64,000 nucleotides of DNA from Opitutia bacterium (GTDB lineage: Bacteria > Verrucomicrobiota > Verrucomicrobiia > Opitutales > Opitutaceae). The translations under genes were made by a program, and so were the position numbers. The stretch covers positions 124,001-188,000 of the forward strand of contig JACPIT010000003.1 of the NCBI GenBank assembly GCA_016187945.1, written 5' to 3'. Below, in pieces: positions 17,812 through 26,908 of the stretch. The notes under the pieces are model-generated. The model had not been told where the DNA came from. It searched no databases and saw only the letters and a list, made by a program, of their open reading frames with translations. Positions within the stretch are counted from its first letter, which is position 1, and each line of letters begins with the position of its first letter.

Positions 17812-18630
17812 TCACGATTCCGGCGGACGATCGTCTTCGAGGATCGTCGCCGCCTGATCGGGACGGATGCCATGCGTGGTTTCGAGACCGAAGCGGCGTT
17901 TCAGGTATTCTTCAAACGTCAGCCACTCGCCTTCGTATTGGATCGTGCGCGTCCACGCGCACATCACGACGAGGCGGCGGGTGCGTTCGTATTGCCAGAG
18001 CAGCCAGAGCACGAGGAGCGCGAGGCACGCCTGCACCATCCAACTGAATCGCGCGGCCTGCGCGCTGCGGAGGTGCGCGGAGGCGAGGGCGGCTCGCTCG
18101 CGATCGCGGGCCGCGCGTTCGCGATTCTGCAAGCGCTCCAACTGCGCGCCGAGTTGCGCGGCGTGCAGCGCGTCGCGGTGGGCTTCGGCCCATTCGCGGA
18201 CGCGGTTGAGTTGGCCCGAGCGCGCCCAATCGGCGAGCCGCTCGAAGTTCGCCTTCCGCTCGTCGAGCGAGTCGTCGATTTCGTCGACCAACGTCCGCGT
18301 GGTGCGATCGTCCTCGAGCGATTTGCGCAAGGCGTCGAATTGCGCGCGCACCTCGGTCTCCGCGGTGGCGGCGCCGGCGAGACTGGTCGACCGCCACGTC
18401 AGGAGAAAAGTCTCGGCCGCGGCGTCGGCGATCGACACGGCCGAGTGCAGGCGCTCGAGCTGGAGTTCGAGATCGTGGCTGATCTGCGCGCGCAGCAGCG
18501 CGGTTTCGAGGACCGCGTCGGCGCGTCGGCTGGCGCGCCACGCCAACAGCGCGCCGGCGCAGGCGGCGACGACCAAGGACACGAGGCCGAGGCGAAAAGC
18601 ACGGGAGCGGAGCGGTTCGCGCGTTTTCAT
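17812..18630 (-). CDS. membrane protein with periplasmic helical sensor-like domain
   Basis: A 272-residue protein with two membrane segments (about residues 11-31 and 195-215) that bracket a long alpha-helical, charged periplasmic region. The layout resembles CHASE3/4HB ligand-sensing domains of histidine kinases and chemoreceptors. After the second helix there are only about 60 cytoplasmic residues, with no kinase, HAMP or methyl-accepting output. The ATG at 18630 places the first helix near the N-terminus. It is divergent from the MscS gene (152 bases). It may be a sensor fragment that pairs with a partner, or a structural protein. Function unknown. Confidence 0.7.
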   Translation of the reverse strand: MKTREPLRSRAFRLGLVSLVVAACAGALLAWRASRRADAVLETALLRAQISHDLELQLERLHSAVSIADAAAETFLLTWRSTSLAGAATAETEVRAQFDALRKSLEDDRTTRTLVDEIDDSLDERKANFERLADWARSGQLNRVREWAEAHRDALHAAQLGAQLERLQNRERAARDRERAALASAHLRSAQAARFSWMVQACLALLVLWLLWQYERTRRLVVMCAWTRTIQYEGEWLTFEEYLKRRFGLETTHGIRPDQAATILEDDRPPES

Positions 18631-18782
18631 GCGAGGGTGATGAGGGCGTTCGACCGCCGGTGCGAGCGCGAGGTTCGGCGCGCGCGGCAATTTGCTCGGG
18701 GTGGTCGGGCAGGGAAATCCGGCGCGTGCGCACCGGACGCTCTCCGATTCCTCGCGACGGGAGGCTTCGCAATACTGCGCGC

Positions 18783-20102
18783 ATGCATCTGCTGTGGATC
18801 GCCGCCGTGCTCGCTGTCACCGCGCTGGTGGGCTGGCGGCTGCATCGCGCGCTCAGTCGGGGCGGGGAGCGGACGCCGGCGGCGTCCGACGAGACTGAGC
18901 AAACATTGCGGCGCACGCTGCTGCGCCGTCTGCGGGGGCCGGTGCAAGCGCTGGTGTGGTTCTACGGTTTGTGGGGCGCGCTCTGGCTGGCGGCGCAGAG
19001 CGGGCGATTGCCTGGCGGGGCGGCGGAGTTGCTGGTGGAATTTCTGCGTGCGCTGGCCCCGGCGGGTTTGGCTGTCGCCGCGTTTTGGGGGGCGTATCGC
19101 GCCGGATGTGCGGCAGAGGTGGTGTTGCAACGAGTCGCGGCCCGCACCGAGCGGCGCTTCGACGACATCATCCTGGGCGTGCTGGGCACGGCGTTGCGGT
19201 TGGCGGTGCCGCTGCTCGGATTGATTCTCCTGCTGCGGGTGGTGGATCTGCCGGCGGGCGTGGCGGCGTTCACGGCGAAAGCGGCGTCGATCGCGCTCAT
19301 CCTGGCGGTGGCGTGGCTGGCGCGGCGGGCGATCCTGCTCGTGGACGACGCGGTGCTGGGGAAGGCGACGCCGAAGACGCCGGCGGACCGCGCGCTGTTC
19401 ACGCGCGTGCGCGTGCTGCGGAAGATCGCGCTGGCGTTCGTGGTGGTGTTCACGATTTCGGCGGTGCTGATGAGCTTCGAGGAGGTGCGCGACGTCGGGC
19501 GCAGCCTGCTCGCGTCGGCCGGGCTCGCGGGCATCGTGATCGGCTTCGCGGCGCAGCGCAGCCTGGGGAATCTTTTTGCGGGCCTGCAGATCGCGCTGAC
19601 GCAGCCGATCCGGCTCGACGACCTCGTGCTCGTGGAAGGCGACGTCGGCAACATCGAGGAGATCACGCTCACCTACGTGGTCGTGCGCGTGTGGGACCAG
19701 CGGCGGATCGTGCTGCCGATCTCGTATTTCATCGAGCGGCCGTTTCAAAACTGGACGCGCGTGCCGACGAACATGCTCTCGCCGCTGGCGCTGCGATTCG
19801 ATTTTTCGCTGCCGCTCGACGCGCTGCGCGCCCACCTCAAGCAGGAGATCGAGAAATCCGCGTTCTGGGACAAGCAGGTGTTCGGCGTGCAGGTGACGAA
19901 TTCCGACGCGACGTCGATGGAGGTCCGCGTGCTGGCGAGCGCGCCGGACCCGGGCGCGTCGTTCAATCTCCAGTGCGAGTTGCGGGAGAAGGCGATCGAC
20001 TTCGTGCGGCGGAATTTCCCGAGCGCGCTGCCGAAGCTGCGGCGCGAGCAGTTGCCGCTGGAGTCGTGGCGACAGTCGGCGCTGGCGGGCGAGGAACGTT
20101 GA
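18783..20102 (+). CDS. mechanosensitive ion channel, MscS family
   Basis: A 439-residue inner-membrane protein. It has an N-terminal helix, three or four extra transmembrane segments (about 50-185), then the MscS pore helix and beta domain: ASAGLAGIVIGFAAQRSLGN (about 240-259), DDLVLVEGDVGNIEEITLTY and VLPISYFIERPFQNWTR. The C-terminal alpha/beta domain is complete. It opens under membrane tension and releases solutes on osmotic downshock. The ATG at 18783 is preferred; the frame upstream runs antisense to the divergent gene. Some relatives act as slow or ligand-modulated channels, so the exact gating is open. Confidence 0.93.
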   Translation: MHLLWIAAVLAVTALVGWRLHRALSRGGERTPAASDETEQTLRRTLLRRLRGPVQALVWFYGLWGALWLAAQSGRLPGGAAELLVEFLRALAPAGLAVAAFWGAYRAGCAAEVVLQRVAARTERRFDDIILGVLGTALRLAVPLLGLILLLRVVDLPAGVAAFTAKAASIALILAVAWLARRAILLVDDAVLGKATPKTPADRALFTRVRVLRKIALAFVVVFTISAVLMSFEEVRDVGRSLLASAGLAGIVIGFAAQRSLGNLFAGLQIALTQPIRLDDLVLVEGDVGNIEEITLTYVVVRVWDQRRIVLPISYFIERPFQNWTRVPTNMLSPLALRFDFSLPLDALRAHLKQEIEKSAFWDKQVFGVQVTNSDATSMEVRVLASAPDPGASFNLQCELREKAIDFVRRNFPSALPKLRREQLPLESWRQSALAGEER

Positions 20103-20404
20103 CGCGTCCGGAGCGGCGGAGCGTCGCGCGGTTTTTGGCGGAGCGTGCGCGATGCGGGTGGGCGCGGCGGCGGGTTTTCACCCGAACAGGTGATAGGATG
20201 CCCGGCGGCGGTTCGCTAGCATGCGGAGGTTATCCCTCACCCCACCTAACGGTCATTTCTCGGCCGGCTTGTGTCATGTGTTTTCCCTCTTGTTGTCGAG
20301 TGCTCCCCCGCGCCATTCGCGGCGCCTCTGCGCTTGCCTGAGATCGGCGTTCGAGCCGGGAAAACTGAATTTCCGCCAGATAACCCCACACTACCGCAAC
20401 CCGT
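20103..20404. other. 302-base intergenic region before a TonB receptor
   Basis: There is no convincing gene. A small GCGCC/GGCGC hairpin lies near 20312-20326. The region is less GC-rich than its flanks and probably holds the receptor promoter, but no clear -35/-10 pair could be fixed. Confidence 0.5.
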
Positions 20405-23400
20405 ATGATCCCCCGAACTGAAATCACGTGCGGCGGCCGCCACTCGTGGCGACTGCTCCAACTCTCGGCGCTTACCGCCGTCCTGACGTGGAGCGTGCCC
20501 GCGACGTTCGCGCAGGCCGCGGCGAAAACCGCCGACGACGAAAAAAAGGACGACACCGCCCTCCAGGAAGAAAAGGTCGTCGAACTCTCGCCCTTCGAAG
20601 TGCAGAGCACGAAGGACAAGGGCTACGCCGCGAGTTCCTCGCTCGCCGGCTCGCGCCTCAACACCGAGCTGCGCGACATCGCCTCGGCGGTGCAGGTCGT
20701 CACCGCGGATTTCGCCAAGGACATCGGCGCGACGAACATTCAGAAAATTCTCGTCTACACGACGAACACCGAAGTGGGCGGCGTGGGCGGTAACTATTAT
20801 GGTGGCGACACCGACGACAAGGGCCGCGCGCGCGGCATGCTGGTCGACCCGCAGAGGAGCACCCGTATCCGCGGTCTGAACGATGCGGACCTCACGCGCG
20901 AATACTTCCCGTCGGATCTGCCGATGGATTGGTATAACATGTCCCGTGCGGACATCAGCCGCGGTCCGAACGCGATTCTGTTCGGCCTCGGCAGCCCGGC
21001 CGGGTTGATCAACAACACGCTCAAGGTGCCGAACATGAACAAAGACGCGGGCTCGTTCGAGTTCCAGGTCGGCAGCTACGGCTCCGCGCGTCAGGTGCTC
21101 GACGTCGACCAGACCGTGATCCCGAACCAACTCGGCATCCGCGTCGTCGCGCTGAACGACGATGCGCGGTTCCGCCAGGACTTCACCTACAATCACGACA
21201 AGCGCCTTTACGGAGCCATCCGTTGGACGCCGCGCCTGGCGAAGGGCATTTTCACGCAGATCGACGTGCAAGGAGAAAAGGCCAAGATCCGCGGCAACCG
21301 TCCGGTGGGCGGCACGCCGGGCGACTTCATTTCGAGCTGGTTCGGACCTGCGAACAAGCTGGCCATTCCGAACGACGAGTATTGGAGCGCTCCGGGCTTC
21401 ATCGAAAACCTCTACGCCGCGCAGACGATCGGCGGTCAGTTGTGGGACGACCACGCGGTGAGCTTCTTCAGCGATCCGAATAGCGGCGCCGTCGGCATGC
21501 CGAACAATTCGGTCCAGGCGATGTTGCTGCGCGGTGCGCACAACGTGAACGGCGGCGGCTGGGGCAGTTGGGTCGGCATGCTCAATCCGAACTGGCTTTG
21601 GAACGGCGACAATCCGAAGAACACGAAGGCCTACTACGCCAGCAACCCGACGATCTCCGCGATCCTCAATGCCTACGAGCAGAAGACCGGAAAGACCTTC
21701 CGCGGCTTCGGCCAAGGCATGTGGCCCACGCAGATGATCGTCGACGGCCCGCTCGCGCACTTGCTCGAAGACCAGAATCTCATCGGGCCGAACAAGACCG
21801 AGTTCAATAACTTCGACGACATCATTCTCGGTTTCACCCAGACTTACTGGGAAGGACGCTTCGGCATCAACGCCGCCTACAACAAACAGTCCTACCGCAC
21901 CGGCTACACCAACCTCATGGAAGGCCTCTGGGGCATGAACATGATCTCGGTGGACGTGAACCAGACGCTGCGCGGCAGCTTGATTCCCAACCCGAACTTC
22001 GGCCGTCCCTTCACGATCGGTGAGGGCCGCGGCGCCTTCTGGAAAAAGAACCGCGAGAATTGGCGCGTCACGGCGTTCGCCGCGCTGAAGGCGACGGACT
22101 TCATCAAGAACGAAAGCTGGCTCACGCGCATCCTCGGCGAGCACACCCTCACCGGTGTGAAGTCGTCGCAGCACAACGAGCACTTTGATCGCTACTACGC
22201 GCTCTATCGCTGGGACGCTCCCTACCTGAAAACCGTCGAGAACTGGACTGGCTACGCCACCTGGCGCGGCATGCATTACCTGGGCGGCAGCCTGCTGAAC
22301 ACCCCGTCGATGAACGCCATCACCGGCCTCACCGGCGTGCGCACCTCGCAAGTTCCGGCGCTCACGCAGGCGGTGCGCCACGACAACCAGACCACGTGGA
22401 CGGTGGCCAACTTCAACCTCCTCTCGTCCGATAACAACCTCGGTAAACTCTACGACGGCGCGAGCCAGGGCTACGACGACACCAAGTCCAAGGTCTTCGT
22501 GTGGCAGGGCAAGATGCTCGATAACGTGATCGTGCCGATCTTCGGCTGGCGCGAAGATGAATACTTCAGTTGGAGCAAGCCCAACCCTTCGACACCTGAT
22601 TCGAAAGATCCGACCTATGGCTACGTCCTCCCCTACAGCAGCAAGTGGGTCTACGATGCCACCAAGGTGAAGCCGATCCAGGCGAAGCAGCAGCGCCGGA
22701 GCTGGAGCGTCGCCGTGCACGGCAAGGAGCTGGCGCGCCTCTTCGGCACCGAGCTTCCGCAGGGCATGGACGTTACCGTCCTCTACAACGACTCGTCGAG
22801 CTTCCGTCCGTCGGACCTCGCGGTTGACATCTACAACAAGCCCGAGGCGCTGCCCTCCGGCGAGACCAAGGACCTCAGCGTGCTCGTTTCCGCGTTCCAC
22901 GACCGCGTGTCGTTCCGCGTCACCAAATACAAGACGATCCAGCACAACACGCCGTTTGTCGGCGCGGCCCCCGACTTTGGCTGGGCCAAGGCCAACCTCG
23001 CCCGCTCGATGGACGGCATGATGTGGGAAATCGGTGGCTGGGCCGGCGGCGATCCGACCAAGCGCGTGCAGCAGACGCCCGAGTGGCTCGTCAACAAATG
23101 GATGTTCGGCACCTACGACCAAGGCATCGCCAACACCCCGTTGCCCGCCAACTGGCGCAACGATCCGAACATCCTCAATCAGCCGCTGCGCATTCGCGCC
23201 GCTGCGGTCCCCGGCTCCCCGACCTACGTCGCGCAAGGCACCATCAATCCGGACACCCCCGGAAAAGCCTACCTTGCACCGCCGCTCACCGCGGAAGAAG
23301 TCGCTTACCGCGAACAGTGGTTCAAGGCCCGCACGGACGCCCAATGGTCCCGCCCGGTCGACCAGGAATTCTGGACCGCCATGGGTTTCCAACGCAACTA

Positions 23401-24178
23401 CTCCGACACCTGGGGTGGCTTCTGGGAGAGCAACGGCTGGCAGCGCCCGCCGAACATGAAGAGCTTGAACGACATTACGTCGGAAGGCACCGAGTATGAA
23501 CTCACCGCCAATCCGACCGCCAACTGGCGCCTCACGTTCAACGCCTCCCGTGCGGAAGCAGTCCGCTCGAATGTCCTCGGCTCGTGGGACCGCTTCATCG
23601 CGGCGAACAAGGCGTTCTACGCCGACGGTGGCTACCAATTCGGTGACACGCCCGCGGCGGATTACTGGACCACCAAGGGCTACTACGACATCGCGCACAC
23701 CCCGGGTGACCAGCGCCGCCTCGGCACGGCCTTCAACGACGAAGTCTATAACAAGTATTACCAAGCGAAGGCCACGGCCGACCAGATCGTGAACGAGCTG
23801 CGCAAGTGGCACTTCAATGCCGTCACGAATTACTCCTTCACGGAAGGCGTCCTGAAGGGTGTCGGTATCGGCGGCGCCGTCCGCTGGCAGGATCGCTCGA
23901 CGATCGGTTACTACCCGAAGTTCGATTCCGTTGCCAACGCGTGGGTCATCGATCTCAACAAGCCGATCAAAGGGCCCACCGAGACGAACTACGATGCATG
24001 GATCTCCTACGAGCGCCGCCTCACGAAGAAGATCCGCTGGTCCGTGCAGCTCAACGTGAACGATCTCTTCGCGAAGGACTCGCTGATTCCCACCGCCGCG
24101 AATCCGGACGGCACGATCGCTCAAGCGCGCATCCCCGCTCTCACGAGCTGGACCCTGCGCAACACCTTCAGCTTCTGA
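20405..24178 (+). CDS. large TonB-dependent receptor
   Basis: A 1257-residue outer-membrane receptor, much longer than the usual 700-900. The signal peptide ends near TFAQA (about residue 38). VVELSPFEVQSTKDKGYAAS is the N-terminal motif I associate with Opitutaceae receptors, then the plug (SRLNTELRDIASAVQVVT, ADISRGPNAILFGLG, SPAGLINNTLK) and a very long barrel with large loops ending in TLRNTFSF. It lacks an N-terminal STN signalling domain and a carboxypeptidase-like SusC domain. It is monocistronic, with a strong terminator at 24242. It lies just upstream of the galactan-type locus, which suggests but does not prove an oligosaccharide ligand. Confidence 0.93.
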   Translation: MIPRTEITCGGRHSWRLLQLSALTAVLTWSVPATFAQAAAKTADDEKKDDTALQEEKVVELSPFEVQSTKDKGYAASSSLAGSRLNTELRDIASAVQVVTADFAKDIGATNIQKILVYTTNTEVGGVGGNYYGGDTDDKGRARGMLVDPQRSTRIRGLNDADLTREYFPSDLPMDWYNMSRADISRGPNAILFGLGSPAGLINNTLKVPNMNKDAGSFEFQVGSYGSARQVLDVDQTVIPNQLGIRVVALNDDARFRQDFTYNHDKRLYGAIRWTPRLAKGIFTQIDVQGEKAKIRGNRPVGGTPGDFISSWFGPANKLAIPNDEYWSAPGFIENLYAAQTIGGQLWDDHAVSFFSDPNSGAVGMPNNSVQAMLLRGAHNVNGGGWGSWVGMLNPNWLWNGDNPKNTKAYYASNPTISAILNAYEQKTGKTFRGFGQGMWPTQMIVDGPLAHLLEDQNLIGPNKTEFNNFDDIILGFTQTYWEGRFGINAAYNKQSYRTGYTNLMEGLWGMNMISVDVNQTLRGSLIPNPNFGRPFTIGEGRGAFWKKNRENWRVTAFAALKATDFIKNESWLTRILGEHTLTGVKSSQHNEHFDRYYALYRWDAPYLKTVENWTGYATWRGMHYLGGSLLNTPSMNAITGLTGVRTSQVPALTQAVRHDNQTTWTVANFNLLSSDNNLGKLYDGASQGYDDTKSKVFVWQGKMLDNVIVPIFGWREDEYFSWSKPNPSTPDSKDPTYGYVLPYSSKWVYDATKVKPIQAKQQRRSWSVAVHGKELARLFGTELPQGMDVTVLYNDSSSFRPSDLAVDIYNKPEALPSGETKDLSVLVSAFHDRVSFRVTKYKTIQHNTPFVGAAPDFGWAKANLARSMDGMMWEIGGWAGGDPTKRVQQTPEWLVNKWMFGTYDQGIANTPLPANWRNDPNILNQPLRIRAAAVPGSPTYVAQGTINPDTPGKAYLAPPLTAEEVAYREQWFKARTDAQWSRPVDQEFWTAMGFQRNYSDTWGGFWESNGWQRPPNMKSLNDITSEGTEYELTANPTANWRLTFNASRAEAVRSNVLGSWDRFIAANKAFYADGGYQFGDTPAADYWTTKGYYDIAHTPGDQRRLGTAFNDEVYNKYYQAKATADQIVNELRKWHFNAVTNYSFTEGVLKGVGIGGAVRWQDRSTIGYYPKFDSVANAWVIDLNKPIKGPTETNYDAWISYERRLTKKIRWSVQLNVNDLFAKDSLIPTAANPDGTIAQARIPALTSWTLRNTFSF

Positions 24179-24241
24179 TTGGGGTGCACGGAGCGGGACA
24201 TCGCTGACGATGTCCCGCCACCGCCCCCCGGGGTTTTATCC

Positions 24242-24280
24242 GAACCGGAGCCGCTTCGTGCGTGCTCCGGTTCTTTTTCT
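24242..24280 (+). terminator. intrinsic terminator after the large TonB receptor
   Basis: Ten-base perfect stem GAACCGGAGC / GCTCCGGTTC (24242-24251 with 24264-24273), followed by TTTTTCT. A second hairpin without T-run (GCGGGACATCG / CGATGTCCCGC) lies just before it at 24192-24217. Confidence 0.88.
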
Positions 24281-24283
24281 AGT

Positions 24284-24403
24284 CCGGATATTTCACCGCG
24301 TAGCGGAAACCGTGAGGTTTTCGCGCCTCGGCAGCGGCGAAATGCTCCCGAATTCCGCTACCACGTTGCGTCGCGTGCTTCGCTCGCCGGGTGAAATATC
24401 CGG
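24284..24403. repeat. nested repeat: 14-base inverted repeat around a GTAGCGGAAA element
   Basis: CCGGATATTTCACC (24284-24297) and GGTGAAATATCCGG (24390-24403) are perfect reverse complements. They enclose a diverged copy of the GTAGCGGAAA...TTCCGCTAC element (24300-24361) also found at 6001-6057. The whole lies between the receptor terminator and another palindromic element. Confidence 0.8.
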
Positions 24404-24423
24404 GCTGGCGAGCGCAGCGCGCG

Positions 24424-24510
24424 GAGGTGGAGCACGTTGCCCCCAACGCGCTCGAAGTTTCGTCTCGCGGCGCGAGTTCTTGAACGCGTCGGGGGCAACG
24501 CGTTCCACCT
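24424..24510. repeat. palindromic element, GAGGTGGA family (copy 2)
   Basis: The left arm GAGGTGGAGCACGTTGCCCC and the right arm GGGGCAACGCGTTCCACCTT show the same design as 139-218 and 32851-32940, with GCCCCC in place of GACCCC at the arm centre. Intergenic, upstream of the histidine kinase gene. Confidence 0.85.
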
Positions 24511-24619
24511 TCGTCGATCTGCTCGCGCGTCGCGATCAGTTAGACTCCGGCGCCGCGCGCGCGGCATTGCCAACCGGCGCACGACGCTTCCATCGTCTCT
24601 TCCACCCCAAACCTCGGCG

Positions 24620-26773
24620 ATGATCGCGCCCCTTCGATTGTCCTTCCCGCTTCGCCCGCTCCGCGGCGCGCTCCTCACGTCGACGCTGTTAGGCTGGCTC
24701 GCGGCGTGCGCCGCCGACGCGCCGCCGCTCGCGCTCACCACCGCCGCGCAAGTGCGCGCGCTCAGTCTCGACGAAGCGCGCCGCGCCCCGCCGGTGCATC
24801 TGTGGGGTGTCGTCATGGGCGAAGCCGACCCGGAAGGCATCGCGTTCGTCATCCAGGACGCGACCGAGGGCATCTACGTCCAAGGCCCGGCGAACCTCGT
24901 CGCCGACCTGCGCCGCGGCGACCGCGTCGAGATCGAAGGCGTGGCCGACCCCGGCGGTTTCGCGCCCTACGTCGCGGCGAACGCGATCCGCCAGGCCGGG
25001 CGCAGCGAGATTCCCGCGCCGATCCGCGTCACGCTCGACGATCTCAACGCCGGCCAGCTCGACGCTCGTTGGGTCGAGTTCTCGGGCATCGTGCGCAGTG
25101 TCGAGCCGATCGCGCCGACGGATTCGGCCCCGCCGCCGCCCGGCACGCGCTACACCGCGCCCGCGCCGGGCGCCGCGCGTTCGGACGAGCCGAAGGCGAA
25201 ACTCACGCTCGCCTCCGGCAGCGCACGCGTCGTGTTTCAGGTGAAAGGCAATTTCAAGCCCGAGGACTACGTCGACGCCGAGGTGCGCGTGCGCGGCCTC
25301 TGTTTCAATCTCCACAACCACAACCGCCAGTTCGTGCGGCCGTTCGTGCAGGTGCCGCGCGGCGTTTCTCCCGTCGTCGAAAAACCGCCGCCACCGCACC
25401 CGTTCGACGGCGAGCCGCGGCCGGTGGCGAGCCTGCTCCAATTCCAGCAGCTCACCGGCGAGCACGGCCATCGCGTCCACGTGCGCGGCATCGTCGTGCA
25501 TCATCGCACCGGCTCCGCCCTCTGGGTGCGCGACCGCGATCGCTGCCTGCGCGTGGAGACGACACAGTCGGACGCGCTCCAGCCCGGCGACGAGGTGGAC
25601 GTGCTCGGCTTCCCCGCGCTCGGCAACTACAGCGCCGTGCTCGAGGACTCGGTGTTTCACAAGCTCGGCTCGCGCGGCGTGCCGGAGCCGCACGTGTTGG
25701 AGGACGTCTCGGGTGCGCTCCAGAACGACGCCGATCTCGTGCAACTCGAAGCGCGGCTCGTCGACTTGCGGCGCCTGCCCGACAGCGTCTCGCTGACGCT
25801 GGACTGGCGGCACACCACCGTGCGCGCGCAGATGCTCCTCCCCGAAAACGGCGCGCCGCCCGCCGACTGGTTGCCGGGGAGCGTCGTGCGCGTTTCCGGC
25901 GTGTGCTCCGTCATCACCGACGAGGCGGGCCCGCTCGGCGGCTTGTGGGAGCCGCGTTCGTTTCAGTTGTTGCTGCGCTCGCCCGCCGACGTCGCGGTGC
26001 TGCATCCGCCGCCGTGGTGGAATGCCGAGCGCGTGGTCTGGACGCTCTCCGGCCTGCTCGCGCTCGCGCTCGTCGCCGTCGCCGCCGTGATGCTGGCGTC
26101 GCGTCGTCGTCTGCAGGAGCAGGAGCACCGCCGCGCGATGGCCGAGACGGAGTTCACCGCGATCCTCAGCGAACGCAACCGCGTCGCGCGCGAGATTCAC
26201 GACACGCTTTCGCAGAATCTCGGGGCGATTTCCGTGCAACTCGAGCTGGCGCGCGTGCACGCGCACGAGATCAGTGCCGCCGCGCGCAACCACCTCGCCG
26301 CCGCGCTCCGCCTCGCGCGCGGCGCGCTCGCCGAGGCGCGCGACTCGATCTGGAACATGCGCTCGCAGGTGCTCGAACAATGCGACCTCGCCGAGGCGCT
26401 CGATCGCATCCTCATGCAGATGACCGAGGGCACCGCCATCGCTCCGCAGATGCGCATCGAAGGCTCGCGCCGCCGCCTCCCGCCAGTCGTCGAAAATAAT
26501 CTCCTGCGCATCGGGCAGGAGGCGATCACCAACGCCAGCAAGCACGCCCAACCGCGCCGCCTCGAAGTCGCGCTCCTTTTCGAGCGCCGCACGGTGCGGC
26601 TCACGGTCGAGGACGACGGCGTCGGCTTCGTCGTCGGCGAACAACCCAGTGGCGACCGTCGCAGCTTCGGCCTCGTCGGCATCAAGGAGCGCGTCGATCT
26701 CCTCGGCGGCACGGTCGAAATCGTGAGCGCTCCAGGGCAGGGGACACGCCTGACGGTGGTGGTGGCAGTGTGA
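24620..26773 (+). CDS. two-component sensor histidine kinase (NarX/DegS type) with OB-like sensory region
   Basis: A 717-residue membrane kinase. A signal/anchor sequence is followed by a periplasmic region (about 30-465) made of OB-fold-like repeats (VHLWGVVMGEADPEG, VEFSGIVRSVEP, VHVRGIVVHHRTG). Then come a transmembrane helix (about 471-494), a HisKA_3 dimerisation domain with phospho-acceptor REIHDTLSQNLGAIS (His near 526), and a HATPase domain with N-box RIGQEAITNASKHA and G-box DDGVGF. The ATG at 24620 was chosen for the signal sequence. The response regulator at 28544 is of the matching NarL type, and the two flank a GH30 gene, so the pair probably reads galactan breakdown products. 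The ligand is inferred only. Confidence 0.92.
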   Translation: MIAPLRLSFPLRPLRGALLTSTLLGWLAACAADAPPLALTTAAQVRALSLDEARRAPPVHLWGVVMGEADPEGIAFVIQDATEGIYVQGPANLVADLRRGDRVEIEGVADPGGFAPYVAANAIRQAGRSEIPAPIRVTLDDLNAGQLDARWVEFSGIVRSVEPIAPTDSAPPPPGTRYTAPAPGAARSDEPKAKLTLASGSARVVFQVKGNFKPEDYVDAEVRVRGLCFNLHNHNRQFVRPFVQVPRGVSPVVEKPPPPHPFDGEPRPVASLLQFQQLTGEHGHRVHVRGIVVHHRTGSALWVRDRDRCLRVETTQSDALQPGDEVDVLGFPALGNYSAVLEDSVFHKLGSRGVPEPHVLEDVSGALQNDADLVQLEARLVDLRRLPDSVSLTLDWRHTTVRAQMLLPENGAPPADWLPGSVVRVSGVCSVITDEAGPLGGLWEPRSFQLLLRSPADVAVLHPPPWWNAERVVWTLSGLLALALVAVAAVMLASRRRLQEQEHRRAMAETEFTAILSERNRVAREIHDTLSQNLGAISVQLELARVHAHEISAAARNHLAAALRLARGALAEARDSIWNMRSQVLEQCDLAEALDRILMQMTEGTAIAPQMRIEGSRRRLPPVVENNLLRIGQEAITNASKHAQPRRLEVALLFERRTVRLTVEDDGVGFVVGEQPSGDRRSFGLVGIKERVDLLGGTVEIVSAPGQGTRLTVVVAV

Positions 26774-26815
26774 GCGTGCGGTAGCGCGGTGCTTCAGCCC
26801 GCGTCTGCGTGAACT

Positions 26816-26893
26816 GCAGGAGCGGCTTTACGCCGCGATTGCTGCGATGCCGCTGCCGCGCTCGAACGAATCGCGGCGTAAAGCCGCTCCTAC
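26816..26893. repeat. palindromic element, AGGAGCGGCTTTACG family (copy 3)
   Basis: The left end is GCAGGAGCGGCTTTACGCCG (first T of GTAG changed to C) and the right end is CGTAAAGCCGCTCCTAC. It fills the gap between the convergent histidine kinase and GH30 genes. A short GTAGCGCGGTGCTTCAGC fragment precedes it at 26781. Confidence 0.88.
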
Positions 26894-26908
26894 AAGATGC
26901 GCCGAGCG

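Noticed and set aside
20246-24124. Minus-strand open frame of 1292 codons opposite the large TonB receptor
   Set aside because: Translation is a Val/Arg/Glu-rich mirror of the receptor with no domain; the plus-strand product is a clear receptor.
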